From assembly GCF_020379485.1 (NCBI RefSeq), contig NC_063447.1, forward strand, positions 58,269,452-58,333,451: DNA of 64,000 nucleotides. Direction: 5' to 3'. The notes below the pieces were generated by a model. The model saw only the letters and a program-made list of their open reading frames with translations. It did not search any database and was not told the origin of the DNA. The first letter of the stretch is position 1; every line of letters begins with the position of its first letter. The position numbers and the translations under genes are program-made. Positions 10,571 through 21,312 of the stretch are shown here, one piece after another. This stretch comes from Brassica napus. Lineage: Eukaryota > Streptophyta > Magnoliopsida > Brassicales > Brassicaceae.

Positions 10571-11552
10571 ATTGGGCTCCTGTGGGTGCTATCTCTGATT
10601 ACTTGGCCCCCTCCACTTCCAATTCGATGGGCATACCTCAAGACGCCACTCTTCAAGATATCTACCACAACGGTACATGGTGAGTACGACCTGCGAGATC
10701 CGACAAACAGGTCATGGTTCAAGCTCTACTATCTTCTCTTACTTTGACAACGGAACCGGATTCTATAATTTGGTCTGTGGACAATTCAATCTGGGAAAAA
10801 TACAGCACTGGTGGAATCTACAATGTACTAAAGCACCATGGTAATAGGGTACCTTGGAGTGGAATCGTATGGAGTAAAGGTGGAATCCCGAAACATAACT
10901 TCATGGCGTGGCTAGCTACGCTGAACCGTCTACCTACTAGGGATCGCCTGCTTCAATGGAGCTTAAATACAGACCCTAAATGCCTTCTCTGCTCCACCAC
11001 TGATGAGTCTCGTGATCACCGCCTGTTCGAGTGCCACTACTCTGCTTCTCTCTGGTCGTGCCTCTCCACGCGACTAGGTTTCACTTTGCCGCAAAATTGG
11101 GATTCATTGATCACTGCTCTTCTATCACTCACTGGTCCACCTTGGTATAAGAAACTCTGCTGTTTGGTCTGGAAACTTGCGATTTACTCCCTTTGGGCTG
11201 AGAGGAACTCAAGACTGCATCGCCAATGTTACCGCTCTGTCGACTCAATAGCGGCTGCTATGAATAGAACGGTAAAGAATAGAATCAATAGTCTTCGGGA
11301 AGTTAACCCGGTCGCTGCCTCCTCCATGTTCCAATTCTGGATCCGATCCCCAACTTAGTTACTATTGGTGAAATCCATGCAATCTCTACTTCTATCTACC
11401 TCAATGATATCGACATCTTCATTTTTGCTATGTTTTGTAACTTGATGTGTATCTTTTCTACTGGGCTAAAACCCAAAACACTAAAGCTTGGCTAGCCTGT
11501 TTTGTTTTTTTCTCATGCTTTCAATAGAAAAAAAGTTGCAAAAAAAAAAAAA
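10571..11552 (+). mobile_element. 5'-truncated LINE retrotransposon with zf-RVT domain
   Basis: This is the 3' end of a non-LTR retrotransposon. The reading frame begins abruptly with WAPVGAISDY and is interrupted by a TGA at 10681-10683. It continues to 11358 with the zinc-binding reverse-transcriptase (zf-RVT) domain: SGIVWSKGGIPKHNFMAWLA, NRLPTRDRLLQWSL, then Cys/His pairs in KCLLC and HRLFECHYS. A 3' untranslated stretch ends in an A-run at about 11540-11552. ACATATA directly before 10571 recurs after the A-run at 11553-11559, a plausible short target duplication. Endonuclease and reverse-transcriptase domains are missing, as is typical of truncated LINE insertions, so the copy is dead. 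Confidence 0.85.
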
Positions 11553-11781
11553 ACATATACCGAAATCTACTTTCTATTCTATTTGCAGCTGTCGTGCGAA
11601 TATTATATGAATATAGTGGGGTTTTTCTTCTTCGTTGGTTTAGACTTTAAAGTCTAAACTAGTATTGTTGTCCACAAAAAAAAAGGTATAAACTAGTATT
11701 AAATTATTAATTATTTTTTTCAAAAGTTGAGGCTATGAATGTTCCAAAACTTATTCGATGTGTTTAAAACGTGTATAAAAA

Positions 11782-12010
11782 AGCGAGCATTCTGGTCTAG
11801 TGGTAGTGGACGGACCTTGGATGCAAATACATTTCGGATTCGATCATTCTACTGCGGAAACTAAGTCACATTGTTCTGCTCATCACGGCGGCGGATACCT
11901 CTGTACGAAAACTTGGAAGAGGGCCTGTCGTGGGCTGCACCTCTCACCTGAGATTAGGTCTGTGTCTTTAATAGACCCGGATTTAACTCTTCTCTTTAAC
12001 AAAAAAAAAA
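11782..12010 (+). mobile_element. tRNA-derived SINE with 11-13 bp target duplication
   Basis: A body of about 229 bp begins with a tRNA-like pol III promoter: A-box-like TGGTCTAGTGGTAGTGG, and B-box-like GGATTCGATCA about 30 bp later. It ends in an A-run at 12000-12010. The flanks GTGTATAAAAAAG (11771-11783) and GTGTATAAAAAG (12011-12022) are a target duplication, so the borders are well set. There is no protein function and no cloverleaf beyond the boxes. Confidence 0.88.
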
Positions 12011-12022
12011 GTGTATAAAAAG

Positions 12023-12846
12023 ATATCTCCAACCCTATTTCATTTTTTTATTCCAAACATCATTTCAGAGTAAAATATGTTTCAACTCCACTTTATTTTC
12101 AACTCCAAAATAGAGTAATATCTAGGATTACTCTATTTATGGAATAACCATACCTATTACTCTATTTTAGAGTTAAAACTTTTTTTATTTATAGAATAAT
12201 CCTTTAAATTTTGAATGCTTTTATTTTATATTTAAATAATATTTTAAAATAATACAAAATACATATAATATTTCATAAAAGATTATTAAATAATTTTACA
12301 TAAAAGTTGCATAAACTAATAAAAATACCAAACTAAACATAAAAATATAACATAAAATAAGTAATTTAATAATCAGGTAAATCATTTCTGGAATTGCCAT
12401 GATCGGTGAAGTATTGCCCAAACAATAAAAATGTTTGATTTTTAAAAAAATTACCCAATTTAAAAAAAAAATCATGGATAAATAAATTCATTATTCATTT
12501 TAAAATACATTAGTTGAACATTTGTGAGAAAAAAATATTCTAATACTCATTATTGAGCCAAAATATTTTATCTTATATATTTTTATGATTTATTGTACTT
12601 TTAATAAGAAATGTTTAATTTAAATAAATTATATTTTGTGGAAGTTTTATAAACATAAGATATTTGGGGTTAATTGGTAAGTTTTTGTAAATATAAGGTC
12701 TTAGTAATAATTATGAACTAAATAAAATTAGAATTCTTTTAGAATATTCATTTTTTAGTAAAAAATAGAGTAATATTTGAAGTAAAATCCTACTCCATTT
12801 TGGTATTATATTATTTTAGAGTTTATATGGAGTAATAAACTATCTT
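12023..12846. repeat. AT-rich MITE-like sequence (CTCCAACCCTATTTC family)
   Basis: The stretch starts with ATCTCCAACCCTATTTCAT and contains repeated ACTCTATTTTAGAG/TAGAGTAATA-type words. It ends near AATCCTACTCCATTTTGG and TATGGAGTAATAAAC. This word use is typical of a non-autonomous crucifer element. Clear terminal repeats or a target duplication could not be set by eye. No gene is seen. Confidence 0.4.
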
Positions 12847-13483
12847 ACATGGAAACGGAAGCGGGTACGTGGAAGCGGAAGCGTAAGGAAGCGCAGAAGC
12901 GAGATTTTTTAAAATATTAGGAAGCGGATACGTGTTGGAAGCATATATCCATATATAAATATATATATATATACGTAAATTTTTAAAAAAATTAGGACTA
13001 AAAATTATATGATTAAAATTTGAAATAAAACATTTATTCATTTATAATAATTTTGAAATTATTTTATATTAAAACTGTAAAAATACACAAAAATTATGTT
13101 TACAAAAAATATTATATTAATTATTTTTAATACTTCATAAATAATTGACACAATATGTTTCAATATGTGCTATATCTTTGATAAAAAATCTCAATGCATA
13201 AAGATAATTTATAGTATTATTTTTGATATTTGTATATTTATAACTCAGTATTCATTACTATTAATTTTTTTTATTTTATATAGATTAAAACTATACATTG
13301 TATTTTTTTTAAAAAATGGAAGCGTGATTCCAAAACGGAATCATAAGCTTCCAACAAGTTTTTAAAGAGAATATTTTAGAAACGTTTTGAAAGCGAGATT
13401 CCGCAAGCTTCCACAAGGTTCTGATTCCGATTCCGGTTCCGAAGCGGGAAGCGGACGTCTGATGAAGCTTCCGTGCAACGTAG
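12847..13483. repeat. GGAAGC-rich non-autonomous element with imperfect inverted ends
   Basis: The left part (12847-12945) is packed with GGAAGC words on the plus strand. The right part (13318-13483) has both GGAAGC and its complement GCTTCC, ending GAAGCTTCCGTGCAACGTAGG. Read inward the two ends are similar (CTTACATGGAAACGGAAGC against CTACGTTGCACGGAAGC), as in a degraded terminal inverted repeat. The centre is AT-rich with no coding capacity. Superfamily not assigned. Confidence 0.5.
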
Positions 13484-13733
13484 GTAATAAATTGGAGATT
13501 CTCTAACAAAACAAAAACAATAAAACAGCGAGATATATAGAACTTGAAGTAAAAGATTGATCATCGTTTTGTTGAGCACATGCATGTATGTTCTGCTGCA
13601 GATTTCTTTAGTAAAACAAATAACGAAACATTTTGGGAACTCACTAAATCTTAAATGCTTTGAATTTGATTATTAACTACTGCTGTAATTAATGATTGTG
13701 GCTATGATACCATTCATCGCTATTTCATTATTG

Positions 13734-14442
13734 TAGGGGTGGGCGTTCGGGTATCCGTTCGGGTTCGGGTCGGGTATTTCGGATTTTCGGGTATTTTGGT
13801 ATAGAGGTGTAGAACCCGTTCGGGTATTTCTGTACTTCGGGTTGGGTTCGGGTATTTTAAGTTCGGTTTCGGTTATTTCGGATCGGGTTCGGATATTTAG
13901 ATTTTGAAGAAAAAAAAATGAAAATTTTCATTTCTCAAATTTCTTGTATTTAAATATATAACTTTTCACTTAACTATTTTTTATTTTTAATAGATTGCAT
14001 GGTTAATATATTTGGACATAACATTTTCAAACTAAAAAGACATTAATTTGGTTATTGTTTTTAAATTTTGGATGTAACTTTTTGTTAATTGCTGAAATAA
14101 GAAGTTTGACATGCATTTTAAGCGAATAGCAAATCATCTTCTACGTAATTGTATGTATATCATATGAATTTAAAGTATGTGTAGTATCAATATAAATATT
14201 TTATATAAAATGAAAGATGTAAACTATAAATATAAGGTTAATTATCATATGTTCGGTTATTTTCGGATATCCATTCGGGTTCGGATATTACCCGTTCGGG
14301 TTTGGATATCCAATCTCTCCTAATTCAATACCTGTTCGGATATTTTGCTACTTCGGTTCGGATTTCGGTTCGGATTTCGGTTCGGGTTTTTCGGATCGGG
14401 TTCGGGTGCCACTTCAGATTTCGGGTAAAATGCCCACCCCTA
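13734..14442. mobile_element. hAT-type non-autonomous element with perfect 8-bp target duplication
   Basis: The element starts TAGGGGTGGGC at 13734 and ends GCCCACCCCTA at 14442, an 11-bp perfect terminal inverted repeat. It is flanked on both sides by CATTATTG (13726-13733 and 14443-14450), the 8-bp duplication diagnostic of hAT insertions. Both subterminal zones are dense in TTCGGGT/TTCGGAT heptamers (about 13745-13895 and 14255-14425), which may be transposase-binding arrays. No transposase is encoded; a 135-codon frame across the right end is chance. Confidence 0.88.
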
Positions 14443-14676
14443 CATTATTGTATCAACCCAAAAAAGATAAATTATTATTGTAGTAATAGATTGCATAGGG
14501 AATATCCAAATGAAGACTGTTGTCATGTGATGAAAATCCCTTACTTCGTGGGATGTGGTATCTCTTGCGTTGTTTCTTGGACGTACGATTTTCTCGTCCA
14601 ACACATATGTGGTCACGTTCATTTTTATTCATTACATCACATTAATGGATCTGTCTACAGGACTACAGGTCATATA

Positions 14677-16013
14677 TCTTATATATTAAAACAGAAGTCA
14701 CAACCTTGATTCATGTGTGATTTTTTTAAAAATGGACCTAATGGACCTATACATAAAAATTCATACTATATTTTAATTCAGACTAATAATAAATATAATT
14801 TTTAAAATATTTTAATCATAGTATCTTTTGATATCTTTATATTTTAAATATAAGATATATTTATTTTAAAATTCTAACAAATCTGTTTAAAAAGATTTTT
14901 ACAAGATCTTCATTTTTGAAATTATATTTAAATATTTTCACTAATTTCGAAATTAGCTTAAAATATTATTATACATTAATATATTCAGTTATATAAAATG
15001 AAAAATAAAAAAATCTATGATATTTTAGTTATTATATAATCATAATCAATCATATTAAATTAAAATTATTATATTGAGCTAAATATAATAAAATTTTATT
15101 AAATTTATATATTTATATATTTTATTTTCGTAATTATAAAATATTTATGTTCAAAAAAAAAAATCTAATATGTTGGTAAGATGGGTTAACATTTTCAAAC
15201 TATATAATACATGTATAAAAATTAACATGCATTTATTTAAAGTTAATAATATAAAATCTTTGTAACTACTTTAATCATAATATATTTTCATTTTAAATAT
15301 AATATACATTTATATATTATATTTAAAAAATTCTAATAAATCTGTGTAATATTTAAACAATAACTTAATGTATTTTAAGTTATCGTTTAGAAATGAAAAT
15401 AAATAAATTATATCCTATATTATCTATTTTTATAATCATGATCATGTTAAAATATAATTATTATACTAAAATAAATATGATAAAATTATATTCAATTGAT
15501 AAATTTATAAATTTTATTTTCATAAATATAAACTATTTATTTAAAATATAATATGATGATAGAACGACTTAAAATTAACAAACTATATAATACATGTCTA
15601 AAAATTAATATATCTTACACTTTTATATATACAATAATAAATTATCTAAAATGATTAAGCATAAAAATATTGGTAAAAAGAAATCCAGTTTTGAAATACG
15701 GGTCAGAATTTAGCATAAATTAAATGCAAAATATTTTTTAAATATATTTTCTCATGAATATATTAATTTTCTTAATAACTAAATGCAAATACAATAAGAT
15801 AAATATATAATAAGAAGTGGTAAATACATAAGGTTTAAACAATTAATTAATTATAACATGTAAATTATAAAATTATTATATTTGAAATAGTTATATAAAT
15901 ATTTAAATATATGATTAACATTAAAAATATATACCACTTATGTTCTAAAACAATAATTTATGTATAGAAAAATGAAAACAAACACCCGTGCGGTTGCACG
16001 GGTCAAAATCTAG
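14677..16013 (+). mobile_element. Non-autonomous Helitron, 1337 bp
   Basis: The 5' end is TCTTATATATTAAAACAG, preceded by A. The 3' end has a GC-rich hairpin, CCCGTGCGGTTGCACGGG at about 15985-16002, about 8 bases before a terminal CTAG at 16010-16013, followed by T. Insertion between A and T, TC/CTRR ends, the subterminal hairpin and the lack of a target duplication are the Helitron hallmarks. The interior is about 80 percent AT with no Rep/helicase frame. The same family occurs inverted in an SBE2.1 intron (36017-36940). Confidence 0.9.
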
Positions 16014-16893
16014 TATAAGCCTTAAATTTTACTTTATCAAAAACTAGCTACACTTCGGGTTGTCAATTACTACTAGATATGAGATTACTACTCTCTTGTT
16101 ATCTAGATCACCCTATGTCATTTTTTTAATATATATTCGATTTGAACTTTTGCCACAAATGATAATAATCATTTCAAATACTTATACCGAAAAAACAAAA
16201 AAAAACAAAACCAAGTTCATAATTATCGAATATCAAATACAGATTCCATTCAGAGTTTGATATCTTCAAAAGATATGCTATGTCTCGTAGTTCATTGTAT
16301 ATATATGAAATCATCGCATGATGATTTTCATTATTATTATTTTTTGCCGTGGATTTGTGATCGCATAGTTTCCTATTAGTTTAGTATCCATATATGTCCT
16401 CTTATTTGTCTATGTGACAATGAAGACAATGAAAATCATTTTTTTATGATCAATCTTTAATCAACTGAATAACACCATAGTCAGACTCTGAAGTCTGAAT
16501 ACATAATTCAAGAGAATTTAAGCAAAAACCTTCACTTATCTCTCGTAACAATATTTTTAAACCTAATTTGAATAGTGAACCGGACTAGAATCTTCTCTAG
16601 ATTATTAGATCAACCGTAGATATGAACGATAATTTAATAAATTAATAAGTTGTAGTATATAATTATACATACATCTAACTTTAAAAGAAAAGAAAATCTT
16701 ATTTTGAAGTATAATAAAAATTTACTTTTTTATTTGACTAATAAAATATCAATAAAATAATAATCAACTTTTTGTGATCAAACTAACTAGAAAATTACCA
16801 TAGTCCAAATCCGAATACAGAATTAAAGAGAAATGTAAGCCAAAACCTTAACCATCGTGTAATTCAACTGTTTTTAACATATTAGTTTACTTA
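16014..16893. other. Intergenic, no gene seen
   Basis: AT-rich sequence with no convincing reading frame or RNA gene. It may be the first part of the about 5-kb segment that reappears in garbled form from 21313, but matches here are too poor to prove it by eye. Confidence 0.5.
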
Positions 16894-17954
16894 GAGCATT
16901 TTCAAAAGACACTCTATAACTTAACATATGAAATTTTTTTGCTTTTCAAAAATAAATTTTAAAACTTCAAATTTGAAGTTTTGAGTAAGAAAACTCTATA
17001 TTTAAAGTTTCACTTCTCAAAACTTCAAATTTAAAGTTTCACATTTTATTTATATTTTGGTCTTTTCAGTTGCACATCACATTTATAATTCTTAAATATT
17101 TTCTCGTACATCGTATTAATCCTAAAACAAATTATATCTCATTAAAATTTCAGTTTTTTATAATTTAATTTTTACACGTAAAATTAAATAAAACTTTAAA
17201 ATGTTTTAAAACTAGATTTAGACAACAACAATACAAAAGAAACTTAACAACAAATTGTTTTTTCAAAAATTACATGAAAGCATAATTATAACCTAATTTT
17301 TAATATTACAACGCTAGTAGTCATGTAAATTTGATCCATAACCTCCAAAATCTCCAAAATATTGTCCAAACAAATTTTGTGTAACCGAAGATGGTTGTTG
17401 TTTTGATGTCTATTTCATACAATTATTTTTTATCAGATCGAATGTATTCACTGAGTTTTAATATCATTGATAGAAGTTAAGTCTTTTAGCAATATTTATT
17501 TTCTTCTTTTACTTTCTTGTTCAAATGTAATGTATTTACAAGTTTAAGATCACTTGATTTCAACAATTTTTAGTTTATGCTCTACAAATTAAAAATAAAA
17601 AGAGTCATTTTTACTTCAAAATATACTAGTTGATCATATATGCATTACGAAAATAGTTTTATGGAAAATATGATTTTTTTAAGTTTAATATTAATTATGT
17701 TATTTATATTGAAAATTTGTATTTTAATATGACATTTTATTAGTTAATACTGTTGTGATATTTTATATACATGTGCTTAGTTATTGACAAATTTTTTATG
17801 AATTTAAATTATTTATGACAAATATAAAGACCATAAAATAAAATATAAATAATTTTGAAGTTAAGTTTAAAGTTTTGTTTTTAGAGATTAATACTTTTAA
17901 ATCAAATATATAATTTTGGTAATTCTATAATACAGTGTATTTTTGGAGATGCTC
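16894..17954. mobile_element. Tourist-like (PIF/Harbinger) MITE, copy 1
   Basis: Starts GAGCATTTTCAAAAGAC and ends with the complement of GAGCATCTCCAAAAATAC, so it has an imperfect inverted repeat of about 17 bp. Flanking trinucleotides are TTA on the left and TAA on the right, a decayed 3-bp duplication. The interior contains TTGAAGTTTTGAGTA-type palindromic words. It is about 1.06 kb without coding capacity and is clearly related to the element at 18514-19491. Confidence 0.7.
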
Positions 17955-18513
17955 TAATGAGTATTAAAAATACAACTCTTATATATGAATTGTTGTCGTT
18001 CATAAAAAGAATTACGATTGGTTTTATCGATCAAATTTGATTCAGACATCCAGAAAATGGTGTACTCAGTCAAGTGTGGCGTTCCACAAATGCATTGCTA
18101 CAAGTCAAAAGCTCAAGGTGTGATATTTTAAGCTTGACACCTCAATTCTATTCCTACTGAAGCAGAGAGAACGTATCTCAGGTCATGTATTTTGTCAGTT
18201 ATCAACTTATCATGCTAGCAAAAATGCACTATCAGACAATAATTTATTAAAGGATTATTTGCCGAATAACCAAAAATGAAAAATTACACTGTGAAAAAGA
18301 GAATAGATAAAAATAGGAAGAGGAAGTAAGAAAGAGAGAGGAGTTTCAGTTAGTTAATGAATTTATGTTTTTTTTGTATATAGCTCGCATATTAATTACA
18401 AATGGTGCTAACCAAAAAATATCAAACGTAATGTGAAAATGTTCCATCCTTTCTGAGATTGAAAATTATTGTTTTCTTACTGTTTTGTGTCACTAATTTT
18501 TTTCCTTTTCTTA

Positions 18514-19491
18514 TAGCATCTCCAAAAGATATTCTATAACTTTAAATATGAAGCATTGTTATCTCCAAAAAAAGACTTCAAATTTTGAGTAGTGAAACTT
18601 TAATTATTAACTTCAAATTTGTCTAAATTCATATTTTTATTTACATTTTGATCCCTACAATTACGCATCACATTTGTAATTCGTAAATATTTTATTGTTT
18701 ATATTACTGCTTAAAAAGTTATATCTCATAAATATTACAATTTTTTATAAATTTAAATTTTACACACAAAATTAAATAAAACTTTAAATAAGATTTAAAA
18801 TATTCAAAACTAAATTTAGAGAACAACAATACAAAAGAAACTTAACACCAATTTTTTTTAAAAAAAGAATACATGAAGTTATAACTATTACACAAATTTA
18901 AATATTACAACAACACTAATAGTCATGTAAAATTTGATCTGGAACCTCCGAAATATTATCCAAACGAATTTTGTGTAAACGAAGATAGTTGTTGTTTTGA
19001 TATCTTTTCGTACGATTCGTTTTTATTCAGATGAATGTATTCACTGAGTATTAATATCACCGTCAAGTCTTTTAGCAATATTTATTTTCGTTTTTTACCT
19101 CTTGTTTAGATCTAATTTATTTACAAATTAAAAATAAAGAGAGTCATTTTTACTTCGAAATGCAATAGTTGATCATATATGCATTACTTGAATAATTTTA
19201 AGAAATAATTTGGTATTTTGCTTGAAGTTTAATATTAATTATATTATTTCTATTTTTACATTTTAAATAAAATTTTATTAATTTAATACAGTTGTAATAT
19301 TTTTATATATGTGCTTAATTATTTACAAAGGTTATATGAATTTAAATTACTATGACAAATATAAGAACTATAGTATAAAATACAAATAATATTGAAGTTA
19401 AATTTGAAGTTTTGATTTTGGAAAAAACACATTTAAACTTCAAATATAGAGTTTTGAAACTTCGTAATAAAATGTGTTTTTGGATGTGCTC
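18514..19491. mobile_element. Tourist-like (PIF/Harbinger) MITE, copy 2
   Basis: Starts TAGCATCTCCAAAAGATATT and ends GTTTTTGGATGTGCTC, inverted ends flanked by TTA on both sides (18511-18513 and 19492-19494), the superfamily's 3-bp duplication. It shares interior sequence with copy 1, for example GTTGTTGTTTTGAT and CAAACGAATTTTGTGTAA. A third, garbled copy lies at about 23520-24425 within the artefactual second repeat. Confidence 0.78.
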
Positions 19492-19494
19492 TTA

Positions 19495-19881
19495 CTATTT
19501 TGTTACATGATTACTGTATGCTGAACTGTATAATCGTGGTAGTTCAACAAAATAAATGTTGTTTGAAAATTCCCAATAATGATCAAATGGTGTACGCAAA
19601 GGCTTTGATTGTTTTTATTTGACTTTTGTTTATCTTTCAGCATATTTTGATTTATGACATAAGCACGTACGTAAATCACCACGGATATTGCAAACACGTT
19701 CAGTCCGTATATATATTGACATATTGGACTCGGGCCATAAATTAAAAGATCAGTACAGAAAATTAAACAATTATCACCTAATTGTAAAGTTTTGTAATCA
19801 AAATATCCCCGTCACAAGTTTCAAAAAAAAAAACCCCATCACGGATCACCATTGATGGAAAATGCAATGAAATGTGGACAA
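19495..19881. other. Intergenic, first copy of a duplicated stretch
   Basis: Non-coding AT-rich sequence repeated almost exactly at 24429-24809. The second copy lacks small pieces; for example GGATA near 19682 and a G near 19708 are gone. No gene seen. Confidence 0.7.
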
Positions 19882-20572
19882 GGGAGTAGGAAAATCTAGA
19901 AAAATTGATGGAGGAAAAAAGGAAAGAGAGAAAATGAACTTTATTTATCAATATTAGAAAGAAAAATAGAAAGTTGGAGAAAAAAAGAAAGAAATAATGG
20001 GACTTTTATGGTTTTTAGCCAAAAAAAGAAAAAAAAATGTGGACACATACATAATGACATGTGATAGTCCGCAATGATGATGTTTATCACAAAGTCACAA
20101 CCAGATTATGGTAGCGATCACATAATTAGCAGTGTCGTTTACTCTTTAATACTAGTATTTTTATAACCATATTATAAATAAAGATTATAACATTCATGAT
20201 GAAAAATAATCTCGTACGATGCTTAAAATTACATCAAATGATTTCTCAAAACAATTCACAACAAACAATTTTATATCTACACCACAAAAGTCTACCCTTT
20301 ACAGCTTTTATCTTTATTTCAACTCTTTTTTTTGTAATTTGTTTTTGCAAATTCTTAATTATATAAATGTGGCAAGAGTGATTGGGGGAAGAGACAACAT
20401 TTAGATTAGAGTTACACATGATTATTGTCACTTTATTTAAATCCATAAAAGTCCCATTATTTCTTTCTTTTTTTTTCCAACTTTCCATTTTTTTTTCTAA
20501 TATTGATAAATAAAGTTCATTTTCTCTCTTTCCTTTTTTCCTCCATCAATTTTTCTAGATTTTCCTACTCCC
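19882..20572. mobile_element. Foldback MITE with about 130-bp inverted arms, copy A
   Basis: The left arm begins GGGAGTAGGAAAATCTAGA (19882) and runs to about 20010. The right arm, 20445-20572, is its reverse complement, ending TCTAGATTTTCCTACTCCC. The arms are near perfect over about 130 bp, so a transcript would fold into a long hairpin, a possible source of 24-nt siRNA. No clear target duplication was found. A second copy is at 24810-25489. Confidence 0.8.
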
Positions 20573-20681
20573 TTTAATTCATTATAATTAATGTTTAAGA
20601 TTAATGCACAAAAATTAAGAAAATGTTATTTTTATAAAACTTATTCTGGTTACATAAAAAATGTCATTAAATAAAATATTA

Positions 20682-21052
20682 CTCCTTCCGTTCCGATTTA
20701 ATTGTTGGTGTAGATAAAAAATTCCGTTTGAAAATAATTGTCGTTTTAGAGTTTGAATGCAAAATTTACTAATAAGGTTTTTCACGTTATTTTTTTATTA
20801 GTTGAAATATGGTTAGGTGTATAAATAATTGTGTTTTTATTTTGAAAATATAGAAAATTATATGTTTTATTAATCTGTGTGCATAAAATTAGATCGACAA
20901 TAAAACGAAATGAGTATAACTAATAAAAATATAATATTATATTTAACAAATGTCAAAACATATTAAATTTATATCTAAAATAATGAAAACATCACTTAAT
21001 TTGCAAATAAAATTTTGTTCTTAAAACATCAAATAAATTGAAACCGAAGAAG
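20682..21052. mobile_element. Stowaway-like MITE, copy A
   Basis: Starts CTCCTTCCGTTCCGATTTAA and ends TTGAAACCGAAGAAG, imperfect inverted ends flanked by TA on both sides, which fits the Tc1/mariner Stowaway group. It is 371 bp without a gene. Copy B is at 25598-25972. Confidence 0.65.
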
Positions 21053-21120
21053 TACTGTTCAACAAAGATAATAAATGCTAGAAATAATAAAGTCGCAATT
21101 AGTTTCACTTTCAATATAAA

Positions 21121-21312
21121 ATAGGGCAAATCTCCAAAATAGCACCTTTCTAAATATAAATACACTAAAAACTAAAATGACCAAAATAACATTTATTTTT
21201 GACTTTTAATTTTTTATTATTTTTCAAAATTTGAAATCTTATCCCCAAAACCTCACTTCTCAACTCTAAACCCTAAACCTTAACCAAACCCTAAACCCTA
21301 AATTCTAAACCC
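21121..21312. repeat. AGGGCAAATCTCC repeat with telomere-like CCCTAAA words, copy A (truncated)
   Basis: Starts ATAGGGCAAATCTCCAAAAT and contains a run of CCCTAAA/CTCTAAA words at about 21260-21310. It breaks off at about 21312, where the G-poor sequence begins. The complete version is at 26041-26348. Confidence 0.75.

Noticed and set aside
11784..11860. Possible tRNA gene
   Set aside because: A and B boxes are present, but there is no cloverleaf or acceptor stem, and the unit has an A-tail and target duplications, so it is a SINE.
14302..14709. 135-codon frame beginning MDIQSLLIQYLF
   Set aside because: Runs out of the hAT-type terminal array into flanking DNA; the RISVRISVR-like part is the heptamer repeat in translation.
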